Below, piece after piece: positions 11,345 through 21,785 of a stretch of DNA of 64,000 nt. Below the pieces are notes generated by a model. It did no database searches. It was not told the origin of the DNA and saw nothing but the letters and a program-made list of their open reading frames with translations. Numbering within the stretch: position 1 is the first letter of the stretch; every line of letters starts with the position of its first letter. Source of the stretch: Chaenocephalus aceratus (Eukaryota > Chordata > Actinopteri > Perciformes > Channichthyidae); contig CM043791.1 in assembly GCA_023974075.1 (NCBI GenBank), positions 22,098,546 through 22,162,545 on the forward strand, written 5' to 3'. Both the position numbers and the translations under genes were made by a program.

Positions 11345-11757
11345 CTGAAAGAAACAGGTGAAATTTGCTAACGTGACGGCCGTCTTTGTGATGGTGACGC
11401 GTATTGTGCGAGACTAGAGACCTGTAGTTCACTCAGCAGTTTCACACAAAAAAATGTGTAACTTCACAGTTTTACGACACATTTTTATTTTTTTGACTTG
11501 CAAAATATTCTTTTAAATTGACAAACATCATATGTGTCATTCGTGGCACAATTCAAACGGGATCAAAAGATAACCTTTCTCTCTCCATTGACTTCAATGT
11601 ATAATTTTACGCTTCCGGGGTCCCGTGGAGGCTCCCGGAAAGGGAGGGACTTCGCCTCTCTATATGGCGCTGCTCCCTCCCCCCGTTGACAATTTACTAG
11701 CGATAACGAGGGCCGGTCGAGATTCCCGGGCTGATTTTTAGTCCCAGTACGCCACTG
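11340..11757 (-). repeat. Right long inverted repeat of the composite element
   Basis: Reverse-complement partner of 7200-7620. It ends TTTTTAGTCCCAGTACGCCACTG, resembling the terminal sequence near 50990. The first visible SWIM-gene exon begins just inside it. Confidence 0.75.
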
Positions 11758-11792
11758 AACGTAGCTATTATGTAAGGTGCTGGTATATATAT
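11758..11792 (-). mobile_element. MITE copy 2, left part split off by the gypsy insertion
   Basis: The reverse complement of this stretch matches copy 3 at ATATATATACCAGCACCTTACATAAT. Its other part resumes at 21440, directly after the second gypsy LTR. The gypsy element therefore inserted into the TA-rich centre of a pre-existing MITE. Confidence 0.75.
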
Positions 11793-12001
11793 TGTAGTAA
11801 CTCACAGGAGGCTTCTGGTGAGCATAGTGGAGTTTATTTATTCCTGGTAGCGCCGAGCTGCAACTCCGGTTCATCACATACTTAGCATAACAACATAGCT
11901 CCCAGTTCCTCTTTTATGCTTATGGAACGGCAACAACTTCATGGTCACAGTGCCACCTAGTGGACTGGTGAACTAACATGCAATGATATGACCTTACAAC
12001 A
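11793..12001 (-). repeat. Gypsy 3' LTR
   Basis: A 209-bp long terminal repeat with TG...CA ends. It appears identical to 21231-21439. In the element's orientation this is the 3' LTR, immediately preceded by the polypurine tract. Confidence 0.95.
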
Positions 12002-12014
12002 TCCCCTTCCCCTC
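12002..12014 (-). promoter_or_regulatory. Polypurine tract (plus-strand primer)
   Basis: On the minus strand the sequence GAGGGGAAGGGGA abuts the 3' LTR start (TGTTG). This is the expected position and composition for the RNase H-resistant primer of plus-strand synthesis. Confidence 0.85.
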
Positions 12015-12103
12015 AAGCAGGTTATATACATCTAACAGGAACATTGTAACAAATTATTTTTAAACCTAACTGGTGACTCACAACAGTAGTATCTATTCCC
12101 TTC

Positions 12104-14024
12104 TTAGCTCAGCTGGAAGTCTTTAAGGTAACTGGGTAACTTAGTCACTCTTTTTGACCGTCTCTTCCCTGGACTTGTATTTTCCACAGTTCCATGGACC
12201 TTCTCTGCTGCTGCAGCTTCTGTAGCTGCTGGCTCTCTGTTTGACTGTCTCTTCCCTGGACTTGTATTTTCCACAGTTCCATGGACCTTCTCTGCTGCTG
12301 CAGCTTCTGTAGCTGCTGGCTCTTCCAACTCGTCCCCACTGAGCACCCCATTCTCAACGTCCTGCCATGTCTCTCCTTTTTCGGCTGCCTGACTTAGCTG
12401 AGTCGAGTCAGTCTGTTGTCTTTCATGGTCTTTTTCTCGTCTTTGGTGGTGAGCATGAATCTGGTCCACATGTCTCCTGACTACTCTCCCATCACCCAGC
12501 ATCACTGTATATGACACTGGCCCTGTCACTGACTCTATGATTCCTGGAATCCACTTGGGTCCAAAACTGAAGGTTCTCGTCAGCACTGAGTCTCCTGTTT
12601 TGAACCAGCGCCCCTTTGCCTTTTTGTCATGATCTCTTATTTGTCTTTCCTGTTTTTCTTTCACCTTCATGCACAGATCTGGATGAATTGAATCCAAACA
12701 GCAACGTAGCTTCCTCCCGAGAAGCAGCTCTGCTGGTGACAGACCTGTTGTAGTCTGAGGAGTCACACGATAACTAAATAACACTCTGGCTACCTTGGCT
12801 GTCAGTGTGCCTTCTGGACATTTTTTCATCATCCTTTTAAATGTCTGTACCCCTCTCTCTGCTAACCCGTTACTGGAGGCGTGATAGGGTGCCGAGGTCA
12901 CATGACGGATACCATTTCTTTTCAGGAAATCTTCGAACTCTGTGCTGATGAAACAGGTGCCATTATCAGACACCAACAATTCGGGCAGTCCATGGTTACT
13001 GAAACTGGTACGCAGGCACTCAATTGTAGTGGCTGAAGTGGCAGAATTGACTGAAACCACATCCATCCATTTTGAGTGTGCATCGATGAGCACAAAAAAC
13101 ATCTTCCCCATGAATGGCCCAGCATAATCCACATGAATACGACTCCAGGGCTTATCAGGCCAATCCCAGGGGTGTAACGGAGCTGGTGCCGGAACATTTC
13201 GGTGCTCTTGACATGTTATACAGGACTTAACAGTATCCTCTACATCCTTGTCGAGCTTTGGCCACCATACATAGCTCCTAGCCAGTGCTTTCATCCTGGA
13301 CACTCCTGGATGGCATTGATGAAGCTGTCTCAAAACACTTTCTTGGCCTGGCTTTGGCACAATAACTCTTGCGCCCCACAACACACACCCATTTTGGATA
13401 CTGAGTTCATGTTTCCTCACAGCATAAGGGCCAAACTCAATCTCTTTTAATTCTGATGACCAGCTTCTGTTGACCAATTCCTGCACCCGTGAGAGTACTG
13501 GATCCTTGTCTGTCCATACTTTCACTTGGTCAGCAGTCACAAGTGTGATGTCAGAACTCTCCAGCATGAGAACCCTCTCTTCTGGCCTCCCCAGGTCAGG
13601 TTTCTCTGGTAGGGGCAGGCGGCTCAGTGCGTCCGCATTGTTGTGGTACTTCCCTTCTTTGTACACTATGGTGTATTCATAGGCTCTCAAGCTCACGGCC
13701 CAACGTTGGATCCTCGGTGATGCCATTTGGGGTACTGCTCGCATCTCACTGAAAAGTGACAACAGGGGCTTGTGATCTGTCACTATAGTAAACTTCCATC
13801 CATAGATGTACTTGTGGAAGCGTTTTATTCCAAAAATCACGGCCAGTCCTTCCTTGTCAAGTTGTGAGTAGTTTTTCTCTGCAGCATTTAATGTCCGTGA
13901 TGTAAATCCAATGGGTCTTTCAGTTCCATCTGACATGCGATGTGAGAGGACAACACCTAATCCATATGGTGATGCGTCACATAATAGCACAATGTCCTTC
14001 TCTGGGTCATAATGCACCAACACT
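12104..14024 (-). CDS. Gypsy Pol C-terminal part: RNase H and integrase
   Basis: This is the downstream half of the gag-pol ORF, separated from the upstream half by the LINE. In order it shows RNase H motifs (VLLCDASPYGLGVVLSH and VTDHKPLLSLF), an integrase HHCC zinc region (HQCHPGVSR ... SCITCQEHR) and the integrase core. The core aspartates lie in IHVDYAGPF and LLVSDNGTCF, and the glutamate in SSNGLAERGVQTF. A chromatin-binding-type C-terminal region and a low-complexity tail follow. Apparent starts upstream of 14024 lie in LINE sequence and are not real. An 84-bp tandem duplication lies in the tail. No stops or frameshifts are seen within this half. Confidence 0.93.
12157..12324 (-). repeat. 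84-bp tandem duplication in the gypsy Pol tail
   Basis: Two nearly identical 84-bp units encode repeats of EPAATEAAAAEKVHGTVENT followed by SPGKR. The length is a multiple of three, so the frame is kept. Confidence 0.9.
14019..14024. repeat. Target-site duplication AACACT (left)
   Basis: AACACT at 14019-14024 recurs at 18894-18899, immediately flanking the L2 LINE. Gypsy coding sequence continues on both outer sides. Confidence 0.85.
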
Positions 14025-14328
14025 GTCTGTCTGTCTGTCATAGTCAAGGAGGAACCTATTGCGGTGAGCACGTTGCACGTTGTAACTTCCGGTTGTTGTT
14101 GTCATCTCCGGGTATCCCGTGTGCCTGTTCTGTTGCTGATAGCCTATTAACTTAAACTTAATCGATCGTTTTAAAACTCTTGATCACGGCAACTGCCTGA
14201 CGTTGTAATCACACGTTACTACAGCTTAAGCACTCACAACTCTCCTTCTCTTAGCGACTGTAACTCCACAGCTGCCTACACTCTTTTCGGGTTTGCTAAC
14301 GGTAGCTACTTTAGCTTGATAGCTAGCC

Positions 14329-15186
14329 ATGGCTCTTTCCCCACCCTCTGGTGCTATTTCCTGCTCTTCCTGTCTCATGTTTGGTTACTTCCCGGCCTCC
14401 CTTACTGGTAAGGATACATGTGTTAAATGTAGTATAGTTGTTAGGTTGGAGGCGGGAATCATAGCCATAGAAGCCCGGCTCCGCATCTTAGAAAGTAACT
14501 CAGCTAAAGTAAAGCCCATGTTAGCATGTGCGGACCGGCAAAAGGTAGCTCCTCTTAGCCGTCCCCCGGCAACTCCCGAGCAGCAGGGAGGCTGGGTGAC
14601 TGTTCAGAAGGGGCATAACGCGAAACCCCCAGGTCCCCACCAACCCGTTCACGTATCTAACAGATATTCCCCACTCAGCGAGACACCCGCTGAGAAGCCA
14701 ACTCTGGTTATTGGTAGCTCTATTATGAGACACGTGAATTTAGAGACCGAAGCCTCCACAGTCACATGCATTCCGGGGGCCAGAGCGGGCGACGTTGAGG
14801 CGCATCTTAAACTGCTGGCTAAAAATAAACATAAATACGGTAGGATTGTTATTCACGTCGGTGGTAATGATGTTCGTTTACGCCAATCAGAATGCACCAA
14901 ACTTAATGTGGAGTCGGTGTGTAGTTATGCTAAAACAATGTCGGACACCGTAATCTTCTCTGGTCCCCTCCCCAATCTGATCAATGATGACATGTATAGC
15001 CGCATGTCATCATTTCAGCGCTGGTTGTCTTGGTGGTGCCCAGCAAACAATGTGGGCTTCGTAAATAATTGGACAGCCTTCTGGGGAAAACCTGGTCTGA
15101 TTAAGAGAGACGGCATTCACCCTACTTTGAAAGGTGCAGATCTCATTTCGGCAAACATTTCAGGGCTTTGTGGACTTAATCCATGA
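14329..15186 (+). CDS. L2 LINE ORF1: zinc-motif plus SGNH-hydrolase-like protein
   Basis: This 285-residue protein starts in a strong Kozak context (GCCATGG). Near the N-terminus two Cys pairs (CSSC and CVKC, about residues 14-36) could bind zinc. A short helical segment (RLEAGIIAIEARLRILES) follows. From about residue 125 it has the SGNH/GDSL hydrolase layout: VIGSSIMRH (nucleophile Ser block), VIHVGGNDV (block III Gly-Asn) and RDGIHPT (catalytic Asp-His block). Esterase-type ORF1 proteins are known in CR1 and L2 LINEs, where they are thought to aid RNP or membrane association. It ends with TGA at 15184, and the same frame stays open into ORF2. Whether the esterase is active is not shown by sequence. 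Confidence 0.9.
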   Translation: MALSPPSGAISCSSCLMFGYFPASLTGKDTCVKCSIVVRLEAGIIAIEARLRILESNSAKVKPMLACADRQKVAPLSRPPATPEQQGGWVTVQKGHNAKPPGPHQPVHVSNRYSPLSETPAEKPTLVIGSSIMRHVNLETEASTVTCIPGARAGDVEAHLKLLAKNKHKYGRIVIHVGGNDVRLRQSECTKLNVESVCSYAKTMSDTVIFSGPLPNLINDDMYSRMSSFQRWLSWWCPANNVGFVNNWTAFWGKPGLIKRDGIHPTLKGADLISANISGLCGLNP

Positions 15187-15300
15187 CAAACTGGAGTTGA
15201 GACCAGGAGGCAGAGTCGCAGTCTTACACGCTTCTCTGCGCTCTCTCCTAGGCAGTCACCCATAGGAATCCCGAACCCAATAAAATACCCAATATTAGCG

Positions 15301-18300
15301 GTGTGTGTGTCTGCCCAAGGACAATTTAAGGTGAAACCTATTAGAGGTGTCATACATAATAACCTAATAAAAGTAAATGTAACAACTACTACAGTGCAAC
15401 AAAACAGGAAGATTAAATGTGGTCTCTTAAACATAAGATCTCTAGCATCTAAAGCAATATTGGTAAATGATTTAATATCAGATTATAATATTGATATATG
15501 CTGTCTCACTGAAACTTGGTTGAGACATGAAGAATATGTCAGCATAAATGAGGCCACTCCACCCAGCCATGTCAACACTCATATTGCTCGAGGCACGGGC
15601 CGAGGAGGTGGAGTTGCAGCAATCTTTGACTCAAGTTTACTTATCAATACTAAACCAAAATGTAATTATACCTCTTTTGAAAGCCTCGTTTTTAGTCTTA
15701 CGCATCCGACCTGGAAAACTTTGCAGCCAATCTTATTTGTTACAGTGTATCGTGCACCAGGTCCTTATTCAGAATTCTTATCAGAATTCTCTGAGTTTTT
15801 ATCAACTTTGGTTCTTAAAACAGACAAAGTAATTATCGTAGGTGACTTTAATATTCATGTTGACGATGATAAAAATAGCCTTACTGTTGCATTTAACTCT
15901 ATATTAGATTCTGTTGGTTTCTGTCAGAGTGTAAATAAACCAACCCACTGTTATAATCACACTCTCGACCTTGTTCTGACTTATGGTATTGAAATTGAGC
16001 AACTATTGGTCGAGCCGCATAATCCTGCTTTGTCCGACCATTTCTTAGTAACTTTTGAAGTGCTGTTGCTAGACTGCAGGGCATTGGTCAAAGGCTTTTG
16101 CAGCATAAACCTATCTGTTAGTGCTATAGCCACATTTAAGGAAGAGATTCCACCAATACTTAACTCGATAGCATGTCTGCATGTAGGGGAGGAAACTTAT
16201 ACAAAATGTACACCACCCCAAATTGATCATGTTGTTGATAGTGCTATAGATGCGCTGCGAATAAAATTAGACTCTGTTGCTCCTTTGAAAAAGAAGAAAA
16301 TAAAACAACATAGATTAGCTCCATGGCATAATGCCGAAACCCGCAAAATAAAGCAAAAGTCTAGACAACTTGAAAGGATATGGCGTTCCACTAAACTTGA
16401 AGAATCTCGTTTAATTTGGCATATTACTCTCAATGAATATAAGAAAGCACTGCGTAAAGCGAGAGCAGCCTACTACTCTTCATTAATAGATGAGAATGAG
16501 AATAATGCAAGATTTCTTTTCAGCACTGTAGCCAGGCTGACAGAGAGCCACAGCTCCATTGAGCCTTCTATTCCCATAGCACTCAGTAGCAATGATTTTA
16601 TGTGCTTTTTTAACGATAAAATTGTTACTCTTAGAAACAAAATTAATGACCTCTTGCCTTCGACCAGTATAGTGTTATCAACAGCTCCCGGAATCGTAAG
16701 TTCTAATATTACACTAGATAGTAAACTAGAATGCTTTTCAGCCATTAACCTTGAACAATTACATTCAATGATTCTCTCTTCTAAACCATCAACGTGCATG
16801 TTAGACCCAATTCCAACTAAGCTGTTGAAGGAAGTTTTTCCATTAATTAGCACTTCTTTATTAAATATTATGAATATGTCTTTATTATCAGGCTATGTTC
16901 CACAATCATTCAAAGTAGCAGTGATAAAACCGCTTCTTAAAAAGCACAACCTCGATCCAGAGGTTTTAGCCAACTATAGACCTATTTCTAATCTTCCGTT
17001 CCTCTCAAAAATTCTTGAGAAAGCGGTCGCAAAACAGTTGTGTGATTACTTAAAAAACAATGATTTATTTGAAGATTTTCAGTCTGGCTTTAGAACACAT
17101 CATAGCACAGAGACAGCTCTGGTTAAAGTCACAAATGATATTCTAATAGCCTCAGACAAGGGACTTGTCTCTATTCTTGTTTTGCTCGATCTCAGTGCTG
17201 CATTTGATACTATCGACCATGATATCCTATTGCAAAGACTAGAGCACTTAGTTGGCATACAGGGAACTGCTTTAGGCTGGTTTAGGTCCTATCTATCTGA
17301 ACGCTCTCAGTTTGTACGTGTTAACGATGAATCTTCCACGCAAACCAAAGTTAGCCATGGAGTGCCACAGGGCTCAGTGCTCGGACCTATTTTGTTCACA
17401 TTATATATGCTTCCGTTAGGCAATATTATAAGGAATCATTCTGTAAACTTTCATTGTTATGCGGATGATACTCAACTATATTTATCAATCAAGCCTGATG
17501 AAATTAATCATCTAAATAAAATGCAAGACTGCCTTAAGGACTTAAAAACGTGGATGACCTTAAACTTTTTGATGTTAAACACGACCAAAACTGAAGTTAT
17601 TGTACTTGGCCCGAAGAATCTACGAAACAAATTATCTAAAGATATACTAACTATGGATGGCATTAATTTGGCCTCCAGTGAGACTGTAAGGAATCTTGGT
17701 GTTATATTTGATCAGGATTTATCCTTTAACGCCCACATAAAATCAATTTCAAGGACCGCCTACTTCCATCTACGTAACATTGCAAAAATCAGGCATATCT
17801 TGCCTCAAAACGATGCAGAGAAACTAGTCCATGCATTTGTTACTTCTAGGCTGGATTATTGTAACTCTTTATTATCAGGGAGTACCAAGAAGTCAATCAA
17901 GTCGCTTCAGCTGATTCAAAATGCTGCGGCTCGTGTACTAACCAGAGTTAGGAAAAGGGACCACATTACTCCTGTTCTGGCTGCCTTACACTGGCTCCCT
18001 ATAGAACACAGGATAGAATTTAAAATTCTTCTTCTCGCCTACAAAGCCCTTAATGGGCAGGCGCCATCTTACCTTAAAGAACTCATTATACCCTACTGTC
18101 CTACTAGGGCATTGCGTTCCAAGAATGCAGGGTTGTTGGTTGTTCCTAGAATCTCTAAAAGTACAATGGGAGCCAGAGCCTTTTCTTATCAAGCTCCACA
18201 TTTGTGGAATCAGCTTCCAGTTTGTGTTCGGGCGGCAGACACCCTATCCGTTTTTAAGAGTGCGCTTAAGACCTTCCTTTTTGATAAAGCTTATAGTTAG
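15301..18300 (+). CDS. L2 LINE ORF2: endonuclease and reverse transcriptase
   Basis: A protein of about 1000 residues with an N-terminal APE-type endonuclease ([42 protein letters not shown]). A central reverse transcriptase follows ([78 protein letters not shown]). The C-terminal region has [21 protein letters not shown] and ends at TAG 18298-18300. All catalytic blocks look intact. No ATG occurs at the start of the frame: the frame runs back without a stop to the TGA ending ORF1. Translation therefore probably needs readthrough or reinitiation. The start given is only the first GTG after the linker and should not be read as the true start. Confidence 0.93.
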   Translation: MCVSAQGQFKVKPIRGVIHNNLIKVNVTTTTVQQNRKIKCGLLNIRSLASKAILVNDLISDYNIDICCLTETWLRHEEYVSINEATPPSHVNTHIARGTGRGGGVAAIFDSSLLINTKPKCNYTSFESLVFSLTHPTWKTLQPILFVTVYRAPGPYSEFLSEFSEFLSTLVLKTDKVIIVGDFNIHVDDDKNSLTVAFNSILDSVGFCQSVNKPTHCYNHTLDLVLTYGIEIEQLLVEPHNPALSDHFLVTFEVLLLDCRALVKGFCSINLSVSAIATFKEEIPPILNSIACLHVGEETYTKCTPPQIDHVVDSAIDALRIKLDSVAPLKKKKIKQHRLAPWHNAETRKIKQKSRQLERIWRSTKLEESRLIWHITLNEYKKALRKARAAYYSSLIDENENNARFLFSTVARLTESHSSIEPSIPIALSSNDFMCFFNDKIVTLRNKINDLLPSTSIVLSTAPGIVSSNITLDSKLECFSAINLEQLHSMILSSKPSTCMLDPIPTKLLKEVFPLISTSLLNIMNMSLLSGYVPQSFKVAVIKPLLKKHNLDPEVLANYRPISNLPFLSKILEKAVAKQLCDYLKNNDLFEDFQSGFRTHHSTETALVKVTNDILIASDKGLVSILVLLDLSAAFDTIDHDILLQRLEHLVGIQGTALGWFRSYLSERSQFVRVNDESSTQTKVSHGVPQGSVLGPILFTLYMLPLGNIIRNHSVNFHCYADDTQLYLSIKPDEINHLNKMQDCLKDLKTWMTLNFLMLNTTKTEVIVLGPKNLRNKLSKDILTMDGINLASSETVRNLGVIFDQDLSFNAHIKSISRTAYFHLRNIAKIRHILPQNDAEKLVHAFVTSRLDYCNSLLSGSTKKSIKSLQLIQNAAARVLTRVRKRDHITPVLAALHWLPIEHRIEFKILLLAYKALNGQAPSYLKELIIPYCPTRALRSKNAGLLVVPRISKSTMGARAFSYQAPHLWNQLPVCVRAADTLSVFKSALKTFLFDKAYS

Positions 18301-18893
18301 GGCTGATTAGATTCAGCCCCTAGTTTTGCTGATATAGGCTTAGTTTGTCGGGGGACATCTTACTTCTTCCTTCTCTCTGTCTATACCCGTGTACTCATGT
18401 TCCGATTAACCCAGCTTCCCCAAATGTCCTTCTTTTTGGTGTCTATATACGCTGGGATCCGGAGTCATGGATGATCCTGCGGTCCTGTGTCCTGGATCGC
18501 GAGAGCTGGATCTTGAGTCGTGGCTGTGGTCCTGGATCATAGGTCCTGGATGGATATCCTCGTGGATTCATCTTCCTATTATACACACATGCATTTCCAA
18601 ACATCTGGACTACCTATGTTGCAAATGTATTATCTTTTCAATTTACACACGGCATCTATTGCACGTCTGTCCGTCCTGGGAGAGGGATCCCTCCTCTGTT
18701 GCTCTCTCTGAGGTTTCTCCCATTTTTCCCTTTAAACTGGGTTTTCTTTGGAAGTTTTTCCTTGTACGATGTGAGGGTCTAAGGACAGAGGGTGTCGTAT
18801 TGTCATACTGATATTCTGTACACACTGTGAAGACTACTGAGACAAATGTAACATTTGTGATATTGGGCTATATAAATAAACATTGATTGATTG
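18301..18893 (+). other. L2 LINE 3' UTR and (ATTG)n tail
   Basis: Non-coding sequence after ORF2, ending GGGCTATATAAATAAACATTGATTGATTG. The short tandem ATTG tail is the kind used by L2 LINEs in place of poly(A). Confidence 0.85.
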
Positions 18894-21112
18894 AACACTT
18901 CAGCTGACTGCATCATGTCTTTTGACTTTTCAAACACTGTCTGTTGTGCATCTTCCCACTGCCACTTTGTGTCTTTTTTTAGCAGTTTGTGCACTGGAGC
19001 AAGGATGGTTGACAGACTGGGCAGGAACTTGTTATAATAGTTTAACAGTCCTAGATATGCTTTGAGCTCTGTCACATTTGAAGGTGTGGGTGCATCCTTG
19101 ATGGCTTCCACCTTCTCATGCACAGGGTGCAGTCCTGTAGCATCCACCTTATGACCTAGAAACATCACTTCCTCACTCATGAACGAACACTTGGTTCTTT
19201 TGAGCCTGAGACCGGCCTCCTGTAGCCGTTTCAACACAAGGACAAAAGTCTGCAGATGCTCTTTGTCGTCTTTCCCTGTCAGCAGGATGTCATCCAAGAA
19301 TATTGCCACTCTAGGGATGCCCTGTAGCAGTCCCTCCATGGTCCGTTGAAAAATAGCTGGGCTAGATGATACTCCGAAAGGTAACACTTTATACGTGAAC
19401 AAGCCCTTGTGTGTATTTATGGTCACATATGTTTTTGCTTCTTCATCCAAAGGGATTTGGTGATATGCATGACTGAGATCTAGCTTTGTGAACTTCTGTC
19501 CACCTGACAGGTTGGCAAACAAATCCTCAATTCTGGGAATGGGATACTGCTCCAGTTTTGATACTCGATTTACAGTCAGTTTGTAATCACCGCACAACCT
19601 TACTGAGTCATCTGGTTTTAACACCGGTACCACAGGCGCTGCCCACTCGGCATATTTTACCGGTTCAATTATCTCCTGGGCTAGGAGACGGTCCAGTTCG
19701 GCCTCAACCCTTCCTCTCATCGCATACGGGACCGGTCTAGCTTTAAAAAACCTGGGGGTTGCTTCCTTGTCCACATATAGTTTAGCTGGGGGCCCTTTAA
19801 ATTTCCCTAGTTCCTCTTTGAAAACCTCCTCATATTCCCCAAGTACCTCCTCCAATGTCTCTTCCCTGACATGGTGAATCTGGCTTTCCGGTCTCCACTG
19901 CAAACCTAGCTTCTTAATCCAGTTCCTGCCAACTAGACTAGGGCCCGTCCCTGGCACAACTACCACCGGTAGGTTTTTTACTGACTGTTTGTGCTGCACT
20001 TTTACCATAGCTGCTCCCAAAACATTTACCCTATGTCCTGTGTATGTTCTGAGTCTCACTCTACAGGGTTGTAAGGCTGGTACCTCTCCCCTCCATAAGG
20101 TTTTGTACACTGAGTGGTTCACCACTGTTACCCCACATCCCGAGTCTACTTCAAACTGTGTTTCAGTTTCGTTAATAGTCAGTGTTTCTAGAAATGGCTC
20201 CTCTGCCGGTATGTCCATTTCCTCCACTTTGTACAAAGTGAACATGACCTCATCTGTGTCTATGTCATCTTTTTCGCCCTCCCCCTGGCTGACATAGTTT
20301 GCTCCCTGAGTTTGCACATGCTTATATCTCTGATATACTCCACCCCCTTTTGCTTGGGAAACACTAACTGAGCCTTTTGACCTACACACTTTCTGAATAT
20401 GGCCTATCTTCCCACACTTGTGACAGGTTTCTTTAATAAACCTACAGTCCCCAGCTATGTGCTGCTCACTGCCACACCTGTAACAAGCCTTATGCTGGTG
20501 CTGCTGCTCACTGGGGCTCTGCCTTGCCGTCATCTTGTGCACTGCCTCAGGTGCTCTCATGTGCGAGGGTGCTGACTCCAGTGACTGCAAGTCTCTCACA
20601 TTCTTGCTGGCTGCCTCAATAGCCTGGGCCAGCTTCAGTGCCCTGTCGAAGGTCAAATCCGGCTCTGAAAACAATCGCCGTTGTATGCGATCCTCCCCAA
20701 TCCCACAGACCAGCCTGTCACGCAGCATTTCTGTTAACTTTTCTCCATAATTACAATCTTGTGCTAATTTCCTTAGCACAGCAACATACTCCATGACTGT
20801 TTCCCCCAGCTTCTTACTTCTTGAGTTAAATTTGTAGCGCTGTACAATTTCACTGGGTTTGGGGTTGAAATGGTCTTTCAGCAGCTGAACAAGCTCATCA
20901 AACGTCTTCTCTCCTGGCCTGGCCGGGCTGATAAGATCCCTCATAAGGCTGTAAGTCTGACTGCCAACTGAACTGAGCAAAATAGCTTTCTGCCGACCTG
21001 CATCTTCGATCTCATTAGCTTCAAAGAAATATTGGAGAACCTCACAATATTCCTCCCACGTCTGGGATTGACTATCAAAAGGAGCGGTGTTTCCTACCAT
21101 TGCCGCTGCCAT
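18894..21112 (-). CDS. Gypsy Gag-Pol N-terminal part: Gag, protease, reverse transcriptase
   Basis: The upstream half of a single gag-pol frame starts with ATG at 21112 (MAAAMVGNTAPF). Gag has the retrotransposon capsid fold region (FDELVQLLKDHFNPKP, LRKLAQDCNYGEKL). Two CCHC knuckles follow (CYRCGSEQHIAGDC and CHKCGKIGHIQKVC). The aspartic protease has FEVDSGCGVTVV. The reverse transcriptase shows WAAPVVPVLKPDDSVRLCGD, KLDLSHAYHQIPL, LPFGVSSSPAIFQR and the catalytic FLDDILLTG, with Phe where Tyr is usual. Gag and Pol are fused in one frame. The frame runs into the LINE at 18893, where about 20 extra codons of LINE sequence precede a stop. Confidence 0.94.
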
Positions 21113-21230
21113 CTTCTAGCTCACATCACTGTCCGGTGTTTGGTGTCGTTAACGTAGCCACTCCACAGTCTCGCTCATTTGTGTGTATTTCCACCAGGCA
21201 TCTGCTGTACTTTTATCCTCGTCGCAATTA

Positions 21231-21439
21231 TGTAGTAACTCACAGGAGGCTTCTGGTGAGCATAGTGGAGTTTATTTATTCCTGGTAGCGCCGAGCTGCA
21301 ACTCCGGTTCATCACATACTTAGCATAACAACATAGCTCCCAGTTCCTCTTTTATGCTTATGGAACGGCAACAACTTCATGGTCACAGTGCCACCTAGTG
21401 GACTGGTGAACTAACATGCAATGATATGACCTTACAACA
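21231..21439 (-). repeat. Gypsy 5' LTR
   Basis: A 209-bp LTR appearing identical to 11793-12001. In the element's orientation this is the 5' LTR and should hold the promoter. The adjoining sequence TAATTGCGACGAGGATAAAAG is where a primer-binding site is expected, but I could not match it to a tRNA 3' end. Confidence 0.95.
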
Positions 21440-21785
21440 ATATATATATATATATATATATACTAACTGTGCTTCCTCCCCCCCCCCCAAAAAAAGTTGT
21501 AAATCAAACAAGTGAAGTACATTACACGTTTCGAGCGTGCACAGAATAATTCTGAGAGCAGAAAAAGTTTGGAGCGCGCACAGAATAATTCTGAGCAGCA
21601 ATATATCTGAGTGCAAGCGTACAGTTTGAGCACAAGCAGAGCAAATCTAAGTGCAAGCAGGCACTATTTGAGTGCGAGGGCACTATTTGAGTGCGAGGAC
21701 AGAGTTTGAGGGAAATAAATACATAAAGTATGCTCTCAAATTTAAATACCACGCTCTTGAATAAAGATAGGGAATAACCCCCATA
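21440..21785 (-). mobile_element. MITE copy 2, main part
   Basis: Reverse-complement copy of the ATGGGGGTTATTCCC family, ending GGGAATAACCCCCAT at 21785. It continues the fragment at 11758-11792 across the gypsy insertion. Confidence 0.8.

Larger units (their letters stand above)
14025..18893 (+). mobile_element. Apparently complete L2-type LINE
   Basis: A 4.87-kb non-LTR retrotransposon inserted in the gypsy pol gene, in the opposite orientation. It starts with GTCTGTCTGTCTGTC and a 5' UTR of about 300 bp, then has ORF1 (SGNH esterase type), ORF2 (endonuclease plus reverse transcriptase) and a 3' UTR of about 590 bp ending in ATTGATTGATTG. The flanking AACACT duplication marks a standard target-primed insertion. 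Both ORFs are free of frameshifts, so this may be a recently active copy. The L2 clade assignment rests on the ORF1 type and the 3' tail. Confidence 0.93.
11793..21439 (-). mobile_element. Ty3/gypsy LTR retrotransposon, interrupted by an L2 LINE
   Basis: A complete-looking element on the minus strand. It has 209-bp LTRs at both ends, a polypurine tract, and a single gag-pol frame split by a 4.9-kb LINE. The LTRs begin TG and end CA and read as identical by eye. Flanks are ATAT on both sides inside a TA run, so the target duplication cannot be sized with certainty. Excluding the LINE and one AACACT duplicate, the gag-pol frame keeps phase on both sides. The element was therefore intact, or nearly so, when the LINE landed. 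Confidence 0.95.
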
